Positions 29,079 to 38,491 of a stretch of DNA of 50,961 nucleotides are shown one piece after another. The position numbers and the translations under genes are program-made. This stretch comes from an uncultured Paracoccaceae bacterium (lineage in GTDB: Bacteria > Pseudomonadota > Alphaproteobacteria > Rhodobacterales > Rhodobacteraceae), in NCBI GenBank assembly GCA_937895435.1, contig CALAXT010000067.1, positions 1 to 50,961 on the forward strand, written 5' to 3'. The notes beneath the pieces are model-generated. The model ran no database searches. It was not told where the DNA came from and saw only the letters and a program-made list of their open reading frames with translations. How positions within the stretch are numbered: the first letter of the stretch is position 1; every line of letters starts with the position of its first letter.

Positions 29079-29540
29079 TCAAAGGGGCAACAATGTTGTC
29101 GATTTGATCTCTTGCATCGAAAGCAGGGCGGTGACGTTGTAAATCCTCACCTCTGATATCAGCGCCTGATAAAATACGTCATAAGCGCGGGCATTTGCTA
29201 CGCGCACCTTTAAGATATAATCAATATCGCCAGCCAGTCTGTGGGCCTCGAGCACTTCGGGGCGTTCTTGCAGGGCTTGCAGAAATTTGCGCTGCCAGTC
29301 GGCCTCATGTTCTGAAGTGCGGATCAGCACGAAAAAACACGCTTCTAACCCCAAGGCCTCTGGGTCAAGCACGGCTGTTTGACGGGTGATGATACCGCTG
29401 TCGCGAAAACGTTTGATGCGGTTCCAAACTGGGGTTTTAGACGATCCGACTTTGCGTGCAATTTCATCCAGCGATTGGCTGGCATCCACCTGCAACTCGG
29501 CCAGAATCCGGCGATCGAGGTCATCTAACTTGCTGGTCAC
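29079..29540 (-). CDS. Lrp/AsnC-family regulator
   Basis: A 153-residue transcription factor: N-terminal helix-turn-helix (LDDLDRRILAELQ, then SLDEIARKVGSSKTPVWNRIKR) and a C-terminal RAM domain with GDIDYILKV. The start is GTG with GAGAGG upstream. It lies convergent with tpiA and far from amino-acid genes, so its targets cannot be named. Confidence 0.93.
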   Translation of the reverse strand: MTSKLDDLDRRILAELQVDASQSLDEIARKVGSSKTPVWNRIKRFRDSGIITRQTAVLDPEALGLEACFFVLIRTSEHEADWQRKFLQALQERPEVLEAHRLAGDIDYILKVRVANARAYDVFYQALISEVRIYNVTALLSMQEIKSTTLLPL

Positions 29541-29764
29541 GGCGGCAGCCTCTCAATCCTGCATGGATATATGCTGATTTAGAATATATTTCTAATCTTG
29601 GAAAGCTCTGCTGCTCGGGGGGGAATTTTATTCCGCAAACGGCTCTGATGCGTGCAAATGTTTGATGCAAGGCTCTTTCCCTCGGCAAATTTGCCGCCTA
29701 AGGTCAGAAAACTTGCGGCGGATTCACGCTGCCCTCAATAATAGCCACCGATCAAGGCCCGCAC

Positions 29765-30577
29765 GTGTCAGACCAATCGCCCCCCAACGCTGCCAAAACT
29801 CTGCCCGACGCACAAACCGTGACTTCGGTCTATCATTGGACGGACAGCTTATTTTCTTTTCGTGTCACGCGCCCGCAAAGCCTGCGCTTTCGTTCGGGTG
29901 AATTTGTGATGATTGGTTTGTTAAATGATGCGGGCAAGCCGCTGCTGCGGGCCTATTCAATAGCGTCGCCGAATTGGGATGATGCGCTTGAATTTTATTC
30001 GATCAAAGTGCCCGACGGGCCGCTGACCTCGCGGCTGCAACATATTGTACCGGGTGATCAGATTATTTTGCGGCCCAAGCCTGTTGGCACGCTGGTCTTG
30101 GATGCGCTGCTGCCCGGTAAGCGGCTTTGGTTTTTGGCCACAGGCACCGGCATTGCCCCCTTTGCCAGCCTGATGCGCGACCCTGACACCTATGAGCGAT
30201 ATGATGAAATCATCATGATGCACACCTGCCGCACCGTGCCCGAGCTGGAATACGGTCGCCAGTTGGTCGAATCGCTTTCTGATGACCCGCTGATTGGCGA
30301 AATGGTCGGGGGAAAACTGCGCTATTATCCAACGACAACCCGCCAAGATAGCCCAATCATGGGGCGTATTACTGACAATCTTACGTCGGGCAAGGTCTTT
30401 GCTGATCTGGGGCTTCCGCCTATGGATGCGGGGTGTGACCGTGCGATGGTTTGCGGGTCTTTGGCGTTTAACACCGATGTTAAAGCCGTATTAGAAGGGT
30501 TCGGCCTGACTGAGGGCGCCAACAGCGATCCACGCGAATATGTGGTGGAAAAGGCCTTTGTGGGTGATGGTGTTTAA
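29765..30577 (+). CDS. fpr: Ferredoxin/flavodoxin--NADP+ reductase
   Basis: A 270-residue bacterial-type FNR. FAD-binding barrel with LLRAYSIASPNWDD (the RxYS motif), NADP-binding domain with ATGTGIAPFASLMRDP and MVCGSLAFN, and a short C-terminal tail YVVEKAFVGDGV, the tail type known from Rhodobacter Fpr. It transfers electrons between NADP(H) and ferredoxin or flavodoxin, linked to oxidative stress and Fe-S assembly. The start is a GTG with a weak AAGG upstream. A 7-bp hairpin (30623-30640) follows the gene. Confidence 0.95.
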   Translation: MSDQSPPNAAKTLPDAQTVTSVYHWTDSLFSFRVTRPQSLRFRSGEFVMIGLLNDAGKPLLRAYSIASPNWDDALEFYSIKVPDGPLTSRLQHIVPGDQIILRPKPVGTLVLDALLPGKRLWFLATGTGIAPFASLMRDPDTYERYDEIIMMHTCRTVPELEYGRQLVESLSDDPLIGEMVGGKLRYYPTTTRQDSPIMGRITDNLTSGKVFADLGLPPMDAGCDRAMVCGSLAFNTDVKAVLEGFGLTEGANSDPREYVVEKAFVGDGV

Positions 30578-30681
30578 GCGTGATTGCGCAGTGCCCACGG
30601 TCAAGGCTGAAAACCCTGTTGAAGAAACCTTGCGGTTTCTGTAGTTTGACCACAGTTTGAAACTTCACAAGGACCCTCGCC

Positions 30682-31221
30682 ATAGCTCGCAGACCTCACA
30701 ACGCCCCGCCTCAACGTGAAACCGGCCCCCGCATCAATGACCGCATTCGGTCGCCAGAGATTCGGCTGATCGGGGCAGAGGGTGAGAATGTCGGTGTTGT
30801 TACACCGCAGCAAGCCTTGGTCATGGCCGAACAGGCCGGTTTGGATCTTGTTGAAATTTCCCCAAATGCCGAACCGCCCGTGTGTAAAATCATGGATTTC
30901 GGAAAGTATAAGTACGAAACCCAAAAGCGCGAGGCCGAGGCCCGCAAAAAGCAAAAGATCATTGAGATCAAGGAAATCAAGTTCCGTCCCGGAACTGACA
31001 CCCATGATTACGATGTGAAAATGCGATCGGTTTTCAAGTTTCTTGGCGAAGGTGACAAGGTCAAGATTACCTTGCGGTTTCGCGGTCGGGAAATGGCGCA
31101 CCAGCAACTGGGCATGGAACTTTTGAACCGTGTTGCCGCAGATGTTGGCGAAGAGGGCAAGATTGAAAGCATGCCACGGCTGGAAGGCCGTCAGATGGTC
31201 ATGATGATCGGCCCGAAATAA
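30682..31221 (+). CDS. infC: Translation initiation factor IF-3, AUA start
   Basis: A 179-residue IF-3, 30S-binding and fidelity factor. N-terminal domain ([24 protein letters not shown]) and C-terminal domain ([30 protein letters not shown]) are complete. An ATG-only reading would begin 45 codons later and lose the N-terminal domain. The frame instead begins at ATA (30682), with AAGGA eight bases upstream, giving the family start iARRPHN. Rare AUU/AUA starts of infC are known to allow IF-3 to repress its own translation, so the same control is expected here. Confidence 0.93.
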   Translation: MARRPHNAPPQRETGPRINDRIRSPEIRLIGAEGENVGVVTPQQALVMAEQAGLDLVEISPNAEPPVCKIMDFGKYKYETQKREAEARKKQKIIEIKEIKFRPGTDTHDYDVKMRSVFKFLGEGDKVKITLRFRGREMAHQQLGMELLNRVAADVGEEGKIESMPRLEGRQMVMMIGPK

Positions 31222-31240
31222 TCTAATTTTTTGAAATAAA

Positions 31241-31271
31241 ACAAAAGGCCCCCAATCTGGGGGCCTTTTGT
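31241..31271. terminator. Bidirectional terminator between infC and coxM
   Basis: A perfect 13-bp stem (31241-31253 with 31259-31271, AATCT loop) flanked by T-rich sequence on both strands. It serves infC and the convergent cox-type operon. Confidence 0.9.
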
Positions 31272-31294
31272 TTCGTTTGGCAATTGTTATTGGC

Positions 31295-32083
31295 TCAGGC
31301 CGCCTTGACCGCGCGGGCGGTCATTACTTTGATCAGATGCGCCCGATATTCGGCGGAACCGTGCAGATCGGCAATCAGATCATCTGCGGCAACTGACAGC
31401 CCATCCAGCGCACTGGCATCGAAATGAGCGCTGAGTGCGGCCTCGGCCTCGGTCCAGCGGAACACGCCGTCTTGTGATGCGCCCGTGACCGCCACGCGCA
31501 CACCGTCGCTGTATTGCGCGACAAACACCCCCACCATCGCAAAGCGCGATGCAGGCTGGACGAACTTTTGATAATTGGCCCGATCTGGAACTGCCACGCG
31601 CACTTCGGTGATGATCTCACCTGATTCGAGGTCGGTGGTGAACATACCTTGGAAAAAGTCATCGACCGCAATTTCGCGCGTGTTGGTGACGATCAGGGAT
31701 TTTGATCCCAAAACCCCGGCAGGATAGCAGGCAGCGGGATCATTATTGGCCAGGCTGCCGCCGATTGTGCCACGGTTGCGCACTGCTGGATCACCAATTT
31801 GTCCCGCAAGCGCGGCCATTGCCGGATAGCTCTCGGCCAATTCAGCCGCCACGGTTGCGTGGGTTGTGCCGCCACCAATGCAGATTTGTCCTGCATCATT
31901 GCGGCAAATGCCTTTCATCTCGGCGATGGCACCCAGACTGACCAGAACCGAAGGGCTGGCCAGGCGTTGTTTTAATGTGGGGATAAGCGTCTGCCCACCG
32001 CCCAATGCAAGCGCCTCATCCCGGGCGAGGGCCTCGGCGGCCTCTGCCAAGGTGGTTGGGCGCAAAAAGTCGAATGAATACAT
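31295..32083 (-). CDS. coxM: Molybdenum hydroxylase FAD subunit (CoxM-like)
   Basis: A 262-residue medium subunit with FAD-binding motifs LALGGGQTLIP near residue 27 and RNRGTIGGSLANNDPA near residue 105. It passes electrons from the iron-sulfur subunit to the quinone or another acceptor. AGGAG precedes the ATG. It is the last gene of the operon, separated from coxL by a hairpin; the terminator follows. Order S-L-M marks a form II cluster. Confidence 0.92.
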   Translation of the reverse strand: MYSFDFLRPTTLAEAAEALARDEALALGGGQTLIPTLKQRLASPSVLVSLGAIAEMKGICRNDAGQICIGGGTTHATVAAELAESYPAMAALAGQIGDPAVRNRGTIGGSLANNDPAACYPAGVLGSKSLIVTNTREIAVDDFFQGMFTTDLESGEIITEVRVAVPDRANYQKFVQPASRFAMVGVFVAQYSDGVRVAVTGASQDGVFRWTEAEAALSAHFDASALDGLSVAADDLIADLHGSAEYRAHLIKVMTARAVKAA

Positions 32084-32108
32084 CTGAAATCTCCTGTTGA
32101 ACCGGTGT

Positions 32109-32133
32109 GGTCTTGCCCCGATGGGGCAAGACC
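32109..32133 (-). other. Intercistronic hairpin between coxL and coxM
   Basis: A perfect 11-bp GC-rich stem (32109-32119 with 32123-32133, GAT loop) without a T-tract. It may protect the upstream S-L message or reduce CoxM output; it is not a convincing full terminator. Confidence 0.65.
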
Positions 32134-32146
32134 CCGCAGTTTGCGC

Positions 32147-34519
32147 TTAGCCTTGCATGGCGGCCCAGACACGCGCGGGTGAGAGTGGCATGTCGATATG
32201 GGTGACATGGGCCATGCCGCCGCGTTGCAGCGCGTCGATCACCGCATTGACCACAGCCGGGGGTGAGCCAATTGCGCCAGCTTCGCCGCATCCTTTGACA
32301 CCCAGCGGGTTGTGTGTGCAAGGCGTCTGACAAGAATGATCAACCTGATAGAAGGGCAGATCATCGGCACGCGGCATCGCGTAATCCATAAACGATCCAC
32401 TGACCAGCTGGCCCATATCATCATAGGCGGCAGCTTCTAGCAGCGCTTGGCCAATGCCTTGGCCAATGCCACCATGTACCTGCCCATCGACGATCATCGG
32501 GTTGACGATGTTGCCAAAGTCATCGGCGGCCGCAAAGCTGCAGATCTTGACCTTGCCAGTGTCGGGGTCGACCTCAACTTCGCAGGCATAGGCACCTGAG
32601 GGATAGGTGAAATTGGCCGGGTCATAAAACGCGGTTTCTTCCAAACCCGGTTCCAATTCTGTCAGCGGATAGTTGTGTGGCACATAGGCCGACAGGCAAA
32701 CAGCCCCCCAATCCAAGCCTTTATCGGTACCAGCCACGCTAAAGCGGCCATCCTTCAGTTCAATATCGCCATCTGATGCTTCCAACATGTGCGCGGCGAT
32801 TTTTTTGGCCTTGGCAATGATCTTATCGGTCGCCTTTACAATGGCCGAGCCGCAGACCGCCAGCGAACGTGATCCATAGGAGCCCATGCCGAACGGGATC
32901 TTGGATGTGTCGCCATGCACGATATCAACGCTGGCCTCGGGAATGCCCAGCATACCCGCCACCACCTGGGCAAAGGCCGTTTCATGGCCTTGGCCATGGC
33001 TGTGAGCACCGGTCATGACCGAGATGTTGCCCGTGGCATTCACCCGCACGGTGGCGGCATCAAACAATCCCACCCTGGCGCCAAGCTGACCCACCAGATG
33101 CGAGGGTGCAATTCCACAGGCCTCAATGTAGCTGTTGATACCCAATCCGCGCAGCATGCCACGGCTGGCGGCTTCGGCGCGGCGGGCTTCAAACCCGGCC
33201 GCGTCAGAGATTTCCAGCAGCTTATCCATCGTGGCGTCATAGTTGCCGACGTCATATTGCAGCCCGACAGGGGTGGTGTAGGGGAATTGGTCGGGTTGAA
33301 TAAAGTTCATGCGGCGAATGGCAACTGGATCAATCCCCAGCTCGCGCGCGGCTTTGTCGATGACACGTTCCAGCGAATATGTGGCCTCTGGGCGGCCGGC
33401 GCCACGATAGGCGTCGACTGGGGCTGTGTTGGTGAACACCGCCTTGACGTTCACGTAAACATTGGGGACCTTATAGTTGCCCGCCATCAGTGTGCCATGC
33501 AGGAACGTCGGCGTAGCGGTTGAGAAGTTTGATAGATAGGCGCCAACATTGGCCATGGTTTCCGTGCGAAACGCTATGAACGTGCCATCTTTTTCGCAGG
33601 CCAGTTCGATTTTGGTCACATGATCGCGGCCATGGGCGTCGGTCAGGAAGCTTTCGTTACGCTCGGCCGTCCATTTGACGGGGCGGCCCAGTTTGCGTGC
33701 GGCGGCCAGCACCAGCGCTTCTTCGCCATAGTGATAGATCTTTGACCCAAAGCCGCCACCCACATCGGGGGCAATCACGGTCAGCTTGTGTTCTGGAATG
33801 CCCATCACAAAAGCCGCCACCAAAAGCCGCGTCAAATGCGGATTTTGCGATGTGGTGGTCAGTTTGTAATCACCTGTGCCAGGGTCATATTCACCGATTG
33901 AGGCGCGCGGCTCCATCGCATTTGGCACCAGGCGGTTGTTGACAAGATGTAGCGTGGTGACATGCGGCGCATTGCGGATCGCCTCATCGACCTTGGTGCG
34001 GTTGTCTTCAATCCAGCCCCAGTCAAAACATTGGTTGTCGGGAAGTTCATCATGCACGCGCACGGTTGTATCGGCGAGCGACGCTGCCATGTCGACCAAT
34101 GCGGGCAGTTCCTCGAAATCGACCACGATCGCTTCGACTGCATCGCGGGCCTGTGCATAGGTTTCGGCAATCACCGCCGCATAGGCGTCGCCCACATGGC
34201 GCACTTTGCCATGCGCCAGCACCGGGCGCTTGGGTTCGCGCATGGGCTCGCCGTTGCGGCTGTTGATCAGCCAACCGGCCGGGTTGCCGCCAACGTCTTT
34301 AAAATCTTCCCCCGTGAAGATTGCCACAACGCCGGGCATTGCCTCGGCCGCGCTGGTGTCAATGGATCGGATATTGGCATGCGCCACGTCCGAACGGGCA
34401 AACACTGCATAGGTTTGACCAAATTGATTAACGTCATCGGTATACCGGCCACGGCCAGTCAGAAAACGAATATCTTCACGACGCTTGGAACTGGCGCCGA
34501 CACCATGATCTTTAGGCAT
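32147..34519 (-). CDS. coxL: Form II CO-dehydrogenase-type large subunit
   Basis: A 790-residue Mo-cytosine-dinucleotide subunit of the xanthine oxidase family. The active-site loop reads AYRGAGR, the form II type; genuine form I CO dehydrogenases have AYRCSFR, in which the cysteine binds copper. [13 protein letters not shown] and [13 protein letters not shown] contact the cofactor. The N-terminus [19 protein letters not shown] is typical. GGGAGGA precedes the ATG. Form II enzymes have weak or unproven CO activity, and may oxidise another small molecule. The catalytic Glu near the C-terminus lies in [10 protein letters not shown]. Confidence 0.93.
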   Translation of the reverse strand: MPKDHGVGASSKRREDIRFLTGRGRYTDDVNQFGQTYAVFARSDVAHANIRSIDTSAAEAMPGVVAIFTGEDFKDVGGNPAGWLINSRNGEPMREPKRPVLAHGKVRHVGDAYAAVIAETYAQARDAVEAIVVDFEELPALVDMAASLADTTVRVHDELPDNQCFDWGWIEDNRTKVDEAIRNAPHVTTLHLVNNRLVPNAMEPRASIGEYDPGTGDYKLTTTSQNPHLTRLLVAAFVMGIPEHKLTVIAPDVGGGFGSKIYHYGEEALVLAAARKLGRPVKWTAERNESFLTDAHGRDHVTKIELACEKDGTFIAFRTETMANVGAYLSNFSTATPTFLHGTLMAGNYKVPNVYVNVKAVFTNTAPVDAYRGAGRPEATYSLERVIDKAARELGIDPVAIRRMNFIQPDQFPYTTPVGLQYDVGNYDATMDKLLEISDAAGFEARRAEAASRGMLRGLGINSYIEACGIAPSHLVGQLGARVGLFDAATVRVNATGNISVMTGAHSHGQGHETAFAQVVAGMLGIPEASVDIVHGDTSKIPFGMGSYGSRSLAVCGSAIVKATDKIIAKAKKIAAHMLEASDGDIELKDGRFSVAGTDKGLDWGAVCLSAYVPHNYPLTELEPGLEETAFYDPANFTYPSGAYACEVEVDPDTGKVKICSFAAADDFGNIVNPMIVDGQVHGGIGQGIGQALLEAAAYDDMGQLVSGSFMDYAMPRADDLPFYQVDHSCQTPCTHNPLGVKGCGEAGAIGSPPAVVNAVIDALQRGGMAHVTHIDMPLSPARVWAAMQG

Positions 34520-34543
34520 TCCATCCTCCCAGATAGTGCTGAT

Positions 34544-35029
34544 TTATTCGGCTGCGATTTGATCCATATCCTGACCTGAGGCTGCTAGAACCGCCTTGAC
34601 GATGTTATGATATCCCGTGCAGCGGCAAAGATTTCCCTCAAGGTAATGGCGCACTTCGGTCTCAGTGGGTTTGGGGTTCTCGGCCAGCAGCGCTGCTGTC
34701 GACATTACCATACCGGGTGTGCAAAAGCCGCATTGCAGACCATGATGGTCCTGGAATGCTTGTTGGATGACTGACAGCGATCCATCCGCATTTGCCATGC
34801 CTTCGATCGTGCGCACGTCAGCGTCAGCAGCTTCTTGTGCGAAAAGGGCGCACGATTTCACAGCCTTGCCGTTTACATGCACCACGCAGGCGCCACATTG
34901 GCTGGTATCACAGCCAACATGGGTGCCTGTCAGGTGCAACGTTTCACGCAAAAACGATACAAGCAGCGTGCGTCCTTCAACTTCACCGGAAACGGTCTTG
35001 CCGTTCACCGTCATCGTGACTTTGGTCAT
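34544..35029 (-). CDS. coxS: Molybdenum hydroxylase [2Fe-2S] subunit (CoxS-like)
   Basis: A 161-residue iron-sulfur subunit with two [2Fe-2S] clusters: the plant-type one at [14 protein letters not shown] plus a later Cys in SCALFA, and the all-helical one at CGFCTPGMV and [10 protein letters not shown]. It relays electrons from the Mo site to FAD. GGGAGG precedes the ATG. Gene order here is S then L then M. Confidence 0.95.
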   Translation of the reverse strand: MTKVTMTVNGKTVSGEVEGRTLLVSFLRETLHLTGTHVGCDTSQCGACVVHVNGKAVKSCALFAQEAADADVRTIEGMANADGSLSVIQQAFQDHHGLQCGFCTPGMVMSTAALLAENPKPTETEVRHYLEGNLCRCTGYHNIVKAVLAASGQDMDQIAAE

Positions 35030-35101
35030 GAAATCCTCCCTCTTCCTTCGGTTAGTAAACCACCAATGCGTGTTTTTGAGAACAGTCTTTTTTATGAAAT
35101 T

Positions 35102-36100
35102 TCAGCCTTCACGCGGCTGGGGACGAATGGGAATTTCTTTCAGCAAACCCCCCACGCCCATTGCGGCAATATCTGCATTGCGCACATCAAACCCGCAGGC
35201 CAGCCGTTCCAGCACCCAATCAGCCCCATTCAGTGCAACTGACCTGACGCAGCCCGGCAGGCCGATCACTGCGCGCACCCCTAAATTGCCCAAAAAAAGC
35301 AGATTTCCTGGGTCAACCGGCATACCAAACCGTGTGACACTGCCACCTGCAGCGCGCAGTGCTTCGGGCGCGGTATCATACAAATCAGACGTGGCCGATC
35401 CGGTCAGGATCAGCACCATATCACCGGAAATATCGCGCAATGCGGCGCAAATTGCGGCTTCGTCATGCGGCACAACACGCACCTCGGCCAAGGTCATACC
35501 AAGTGCGCGCAGCCGCGTTGCAACCGCCGCACGTCCCTTTTCGTTCAGCTTATCAGGCTGGCCAGGCACGCAGGTCAGCACCAGACCGGCGCTGCGATGC
35601 ACCACGGGGGCCACCCGCAGCGCCCCTGCGATGTTGGCACAAGCTGCGCGCAGTTTCACACCAGAGACCGCGTAGCTGATCACTTTAACCGTGCCGACCA
35701 GCGTGCCTTTGGCCACGCGGGCAAATGCGGGCAGCGTGGCAAGTGTGATCGCTGGATCGATGCGGTTCATGGCATGAACCGCGGCTGTGTCCATCACAAC
35801 TACGCCGGGGCCCAAAGCGTGCAGGTTGACGCGCCCGGCATGCGCCAGCGTGACACCCAAGCCCAAGTGGGCTGGGTTTGGGGCGATGGCTGCGGCCAGC
35901 TGGGTTGCGGCGTCATTCTCTGCAATATCGCCCGGTTCTAACAACGCCACCACCACCGTGCTGCGCCCATCTGCGCGCAGCGCAGCAATGTCAGGGGCTG
36001 CCAATTTTGTGCCCTTGGCCAGCTTACGCCCGGCCAGCATCAGCGAATGTGCCAAAATCCCCCCTTCGGCTTGATCCAGCGGTTGGGGGCCAAATTTCAT
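35102..36100 (-). CDS. Molybdopterin-binding accessory protein (MoeA-like domain)
   Basis: A 332-residue protein. The C-terminal half has a MoCF-biosynthesis/molybdopterin-binding fold (LILTGSATSDLYDTAPEALRAAG, then FGMPVDPGNLLFLGNLG and VIGLPGCVRS), related to MoeA and MogA domains; the N-terminal part is a cofactor-handling region found with cox clusters. Its ATG overlaps the stop of xdhC, so both are coupled. It likely assists insertion or modification of the Mo cofactor in the CoxL partner. Confidence 0.85.
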   Translation of the reverse strand: MKFGPQPLDQAEGGILAHSLMLAGRKLAKGTKLAAPDIAALRADGRSTVVVALLEPGDIAENDAATQLAAAIAPNPAHLGLGVTLAHAGRVNLHALGPGVVVMDTAAVHAMNRIDPAITLATLPAFARVAKGTLVGTVKVISYAVSGVKLRAACANIAGALRVAPVVHRSAGLVLTCVPGQPDKLNEKGRAAVATRLRALGMTLAEVRVVPHDEAAICAALRDISGDMVLILTGSATSDLYDTAPEALRAAGGSVTRFGMPVDPGNLLFLGNLGVRAVIGLPGCVRSVALNGADWVLERLACGFDVRNADIAAMGVGGLLKEIPIRPQPREG

Positions 36101-37110
36101 TGGGGTTGCCGCAGACTGGTGGTGATATCTGCCATGATTGATAGCGCGATTTCGGCGGGGGATTTCGCGCCGATGTTCAACCCAACAGGCGCGTGAATCC
36201 GTGCGATCTGGTCATCACTAAACCCTGCCGCTTGCAACCTTTCCACCCGAGCGGCATGGGTTTTGCGCGACCCAAGCGCGCCCAGATAAAAGATATCAGA
36301 TCGCAGCGCCACATGCAGCGCAGGATCATCCAGTTTGGGGTCATGGGTCAGCGTGACAACTGCGGTGCGCGTGTCCAGCCCATGCGCCAGCAGCGCCTCA
36401 TCAGGCCAATCTTCTAAAATTGTTTCACCCGGAAAGCGTGTTTGCGCGCCAAAAGCACCGCGTGGGTCAATCACCACTGGGTCATAGCCTGTCAGCCGCG
36501 CGATTTGGCACAGGGGCTGGGCAATGTGCACTGCCCCCACAATGGCCAACCGCAGTGGTGGATTATGCACGGCGATAAAATGTGCACCTTCTAGCCCAGA
36601 ACGATCAGACCGCAACCGGTCTTGCACCGATATATCTAATGCGCTGGCCCCCGATCCTTCTGTCAGCCAGCGATCGAGACCATCAAGATTGGCAACATAA
36701 GCAATGGGTTTTCGGCCAGCGCGGGCCGTGACCAGATCGCGCAACAGCGCCAGCGGCATCGCGGCGCCGACGGGTTCAACCAAAATGCGGATCGTGCCGC
36801 CACAGGCCAGACCTACGGCAAAAGCATCATCGTTTGACACTCCAAAGCTAAGCAGCCGGGGCTGGCCATCGGCCAGCGCCTCAAGTGCTTCGGCGACGAC
36901 AGCGCCCTCGACACATCCGCCTGAAACCGATCCCATGATCTCGCCCTTGCCGGAAATTGCCAAAAGACTGCCCACGGGGCGTGGCGCTGATCCCCAGGTT
37001 TCGACCACGCTGGCCAGCACAGCACCAACGCCCGACAAATGCCACTCTAGGGCTATTTCGGGAATTTGGTCGTGGTGGGTGGCGGGTTGCGGCGCATGTG
37101 TGTGTGTCAT
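36097..37110 (-). CDS. XdhC/CoxI-family Mo-cofactor maturation protein
   Basis: A 337-residue protein with the N-terminal XdhC_CoxI domain (VVETWGSAPRPVGSLLAIS, SVSGGCVEGAVV) and a C-terminal Rossmann domain (VIDPRGAFGAQTRFPGE, YLGALGSRKTH). XdhC-type proteins bind molybdopterin cofactor, protect it and help sulfuration before insertion into the enzyme. The gene overlaps the MoeA-like gene and precedes coxS. Confidence 0.93.
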   Translation of the reverse strand: MTHTHAPQPATHHDQIPEIALEWHLSGVGAVLASVVETWGSAPRPVGSLLAISGKGEIMGSVSGGCVEGAVVAEALEALADGQPRLLSFGVSNDDAFAVGLACGGTIRILVEPVGAAMPLALLRDLVTARAGRKPIAYVANLDGLDRWLTEGSGASALDISVQDRLRSDRSGLEGAHFIAVHNPPLRLAIVGAVHIAQPLCQIARLTGYDPVVIDPRGAFGAQTRFPGETILEDWPDEALLAHGLDTRTAVVTLTHDPKLDDPALHVALRSDIFYLGALGSRKTHAARVERLQAAGFSDDQIARIHAPVGLNIGAKSPAEIALSIMADITTSLRQPQ

Positions 37111-37177
37111 GATGCGAAATATGGCGCGGGGCGCAGGGTTTGACCAGCCCTGTCGCGCGTTGTTGGCCGCAGGGCGG

Positions 37178-38491
37178 TTATGCCCCTTGGGTCTCTGCCA
37201 AAGCGCGCATCAAACGGGCTTTTTCGCCGCTGTCGCTGTGGGCTGCCAAAGCTTGGGCCAATCCTTCAAGGCTTGCGATGTTATGGCCTGCGCGCAGGCT
37301 GTCCACATGGGGCAGCATCGCGCGAATGCCAGCGGCGCGGGGCGCAAAGCCGTGCCACCGCAGCAGGGGGTTCACCCAAACCAGCCGCCGACAAGAGCGG
37401 TGTAGCCGCGCAATTTCAGCACCAAGTTCGCCGGCATCATCACGGTCCAGCCCGTCTGTGATGAGCAAAACAATGGCCCCACTTCCCAGCACACGCCGGG
37501 CCCAATCCCGGTTAAATGTGCGCAAACAGGCACCAATACGGGTGCCGCCTTCCCAATCTTGGGCCTGAGCCCCTGCTGCGGCCAAGGCAGCATCAACATC
37601 GCGTGTGGCCAGATGACGGGTAATGTTGGTCAGGCGGGTGCCAAAGGTAAAGCCATGCACCGCGCCCCAGCCGGTATCGCGCCGATTGGCGGTCGCGTGT
37701 AAAAAGTGCAAAACGGCACGCGAATATTGTGACATCGACCCCGATATATCACAAATCACCACCAAATCAGGCCAGCGCAGTCGCTGGGCTTTTTGCGCAA
37801 TATGCGTGATCTCACCACCACGTCGCAGGGCAGCCTGTAACGTGCGCCGGCCATCGGCCAGCGCCCCATGGCGGCTGGCTTGGGTGCGGCGCGACACCAG
37901 CGGTTGGGCCGGCAGCGACAGGCGGGCCAAAATCTGTTTGGCGCGCGCCATTTCCTCAACGCTCATCTGTTCGAAATCGAGACTGCGCAGCCGTTCTTCG
38001 GCTGACATGGTGGCGCGCGCGTCAATGTCAATTTTGCCGTCAGGGGTGGTGTCGTCTGGGGTCGGGGGTGGGGGGCGGTTGGCGCCATCCAGCAGGGCTT
38101 CGGCTGCGCGTTTTTCACCTGCGTCTGGTGGCCGATCTGTCTGAGCCCCGCGCAGGGCAGGCAGCATCAAGCTCATCATATGTTCCAAAAACCGCGGATC
38201 GCGCCAGAACAGACGAAACACTTGCGCAAAGACCGTGCGCTGTTCTGGGCGGTTCACAAAAACCGCATGCAACGCCCAATAAAAATCGCGCCGTTCGGTA
38301 AAGCCCGCAGCCGCGACTGCGCGCACTGCTTCTTGCACCCTGCCGGGGCCGATTGGCAAACCTGCTTTGCGCAACGCGCGCGCAAACCACACGATATTGT
38401 TGGCCAGCTTGCCGTCCGGGGGCACGGCCAGCTGCGGCAGATTGGGGTCTGCTGCTGGGTCTGCATCTTGCCCGTTTTCCTTCAGCGTCAT
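37178..38491 (-). CDS. coxE: VWA-domain protein, CoxE-like
   Basis: A 437-residue protein with a C-terminal von Willebrand A domain: MIDAS DISGSMS near residue 245, the matching Thr in EGGTRIGACL and the Asp in LLITDGLDRDD. CoxE-like proteins work with the MoxR ATPase CoxD to mature the CO-dehydrogenase-type active site. Its start overlaps the coxD stop (ATGA). The region between N-terminal helices and VWA is charged and Pro-rich. Confidence 0.93.
   Translation of the reverse strand: MTLKENGQDADPAADPNLPQLAVPPDGKLANNIVWFARALRKAGLPIGPGRVQEAVRAVAAAGFTERRDFYWALHAVFVNRPEQRTVFAQVFRLFWRDPRFLEHMMSLMLPALRGAQTDRPPDAGEKRAAEALLDGANRPPPPTPDDTTPDGKIDIDARATMSAEERLRSLDFEQMSVEEMARAKQILARLSLPAQPLVSRRTQASRHGALADGRRTLQAALRRGGEITHIAQKAQRLRWPDLVVICDISGSMSQYSRAVLHFLHATANRRDTGWGAVHGFTFGTRLTNITRHLATRDVDAALAAAGAQAQDWEGGTRIGACLRTFNRDWARRVLGSGAIVLLITDGLDRDDAGELGAEIARLHRSCRRLVWVNPLLRWHGFAPRAAGIRAMLPHVDSLRAGHNIASLEGLAQALAAHSDSGEKARLMRALAETQGA

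Noticed and set aside
32147-34519. Form I (true) CO dehydrogenase
   Set aside because: The active-site loop is AYRGAGR and gene order is S-L-M; form I needs AYRCSFR and M-S-L.
34767-35675. 302-codon open frame antisense to coxS and the MoeA-like gene
   Set aside because: It covers two well-supported genes on the other strand, and its product is rich in Ser/Thr/Arg/Pro without any motif.
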